From: Acidobacteriota bacterium | Lineage (GTDB): Bacteria > Acidobacteriota > Blastocatellia > RBC074 | Direction of reading: 5' to 3' | NCBI GenBank assembly: GCA_013140935.1 | Contig: JABFSD010000723.1 | Location: 1-7,303, forward strand | Length of the DNA stretch: 7,303 nt | In this document: positions 7,011 through 7,303 of the stretch, in pieces | Position numbering within the stretch: position 1 is the first letter of the stretch | How the letters are laid out: each line of letters starts with the position of its first letter | Notes under the pieces: generated by a model | Told to the model about the DNA's origin: nothing | Seen by the model: only the letters and a program-made list of their open reading frames with translations | The model's database searches: none | Position numbers and translations under genes: made by a program

Positions 7011-7161
7011 TAGCTCCGTTAGGAGCGGCCTGTTTATAGCTGCGGAGTCCGCCGTTTCTTCAAGCTCCGTTAGGAGCGGCCTGTGGCAGATGTCGCTTCT
7101 GACGGAGCTTGAAGATTTTCAAAACCTTGTTGCTATAAACAGGCCGCTCCTAACGGAGCTA
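7011..7161. repeat. Nested inverted-repeat element (30-bp perfect outer arms, MITE- or REP-cluster-like)
   Basis: The outer arms 7011-7040 and 7132-7161 are exact reverse complements over 30 bp. Inside, 7057-7078 pairs with 7094-7115 over 22 bp (two G-T pairs). The 22-base unit beginning AGCTCCGTTAGGAGC occurs at 7012-7033 and exactly again at 7063-7084. It occurs inverted and exact at 7139-7160, and inverted and degenerate near 7094-7110, so the order is + + - -. Each unit is itself palindromic (GCTCC-GTTA-GGAGC). The outer ends start and finish with TA, as expected for a TA-target element such as an IS630/Tc1-related MITE, though TA is also simply part of the palindrome. There is no coding capacity. 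It sits between the operon and the next - strand gene. Confidence 0.85.
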
Positions 7162-7194
7162 TTCCTCTCGGCAAATCCGGTTGTGCCTTCTTTG

Positions 7195-7303
7195 CTAAAG
7201 TCTATTTTTCTTTTTGGTAGGACGTGAAAAAATAAACCACCAACCCACGAATGTGCCGCCGCCCAACACGGTACCGCCGAGTTGCACCATGCCTGCTCCT
7301 GCT
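7195..7303 (-). CDS. C-terminal end of a membrane protein running off the window, or a very small ORF
   Basis: On the - strand a frame open from the window edge encodes 35 residues, ending in TAG at 7197-7195. It reads as a Gly-rich hydrophobic segment (LGGTVLGGGTFVGWWFIF) followed by a basic end (SRPTKKKNRL), a typical membrane helix with a cytoplasmic positive tail. Most simply it is the last helix of a longer protein. Alternatively the ATG at 7290-7288, preceded by AGGAG with a five-base spacer, could start a 31-aa single-span protein. The window cannot separate the two. The frame lies upstream of the lipoprotein operon on the same strand, with the inverted-repeat element in between. Confidence 0.5.
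   Translation of the reverse strand, partial: AGAGMVQLGGTVLGGGTFVGWWFIFSRPTKKKNRL

Noticed and set aside
6796..7227. 143-codon open frame on the + strand
   Set aside because: It is antisense to the start of the lipoprotein gene and then runs through the inverted-repeat element, whose repeated units give repeated peptide segments (SSVRSGL). It is not a plausible protein.

Overview
The window looks like chromosome from a Gram-negative bacterium of the phylum Acidobacteriota. The main clue is the last ~230 residues of the large secreted protein, which read as the TIGR03437 C-terminal domain, a domain I associate with Solibacter-type and other Acidobacteria. A transmembrane Ser/Thr kinase, two lipoprotein-type signal peptides, moderate-to-high GC and palindromic repeats between genes agree with this. 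The assignment comes from recognising domains, not from a search.

Layout from left to right: (1) Positions 2-550, + strand: the 3' part of a LolD/MacB-type ABC transporter ATPase, cut by the window edge inside its Walker A motif. (2) Positions 563-638: two palindromes sharing the core AGCACAAGAT/ATCTTGTGCT, lying between convergent genes. (3) Positions 649-2349, - strand: a membrane-anchored Hanks-type Ser/Thr kinase with an HGD catalytic loop, a DLG motif and a long Pro/Ala/Thr/Lys-rich tail. It has its own likely promoter and ribosome binding site. (4) Positions 2431-2482: a Rho-independent terminator that separates the kinase from the block upstream of it. (5) Positions 2506-6941, - strand: a likely three-gene operon, transcribed right to left. 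It encodes a 154-aa lipoprotein, a 275-aa polytopic membrane protein with a lipobox and a His-rich loop, and a 1030-aa secreted protein with an alpha/alpha-toroid glycosidase-like region and a TIGR03437 tail. (6) Positions 7011-7161: a nested inverted-repeat element with 30-bp perfect ends, bordered by TA. (7) Positions 7195-7303, - strand: the end of another gene, or a very small membrane protein gene.

The three operon products all carry export signals, so the operon probably builds or remodels something at the cell envelope, possibly involving carbohydrate. I cannot name the pathway, and none of the three has a function I recognise with confidence. This operon is the best candidate for an undescribed system here. 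The ABC ATPase and the kinase are recognisable by family, but their substrates cannot be read from the sequence.
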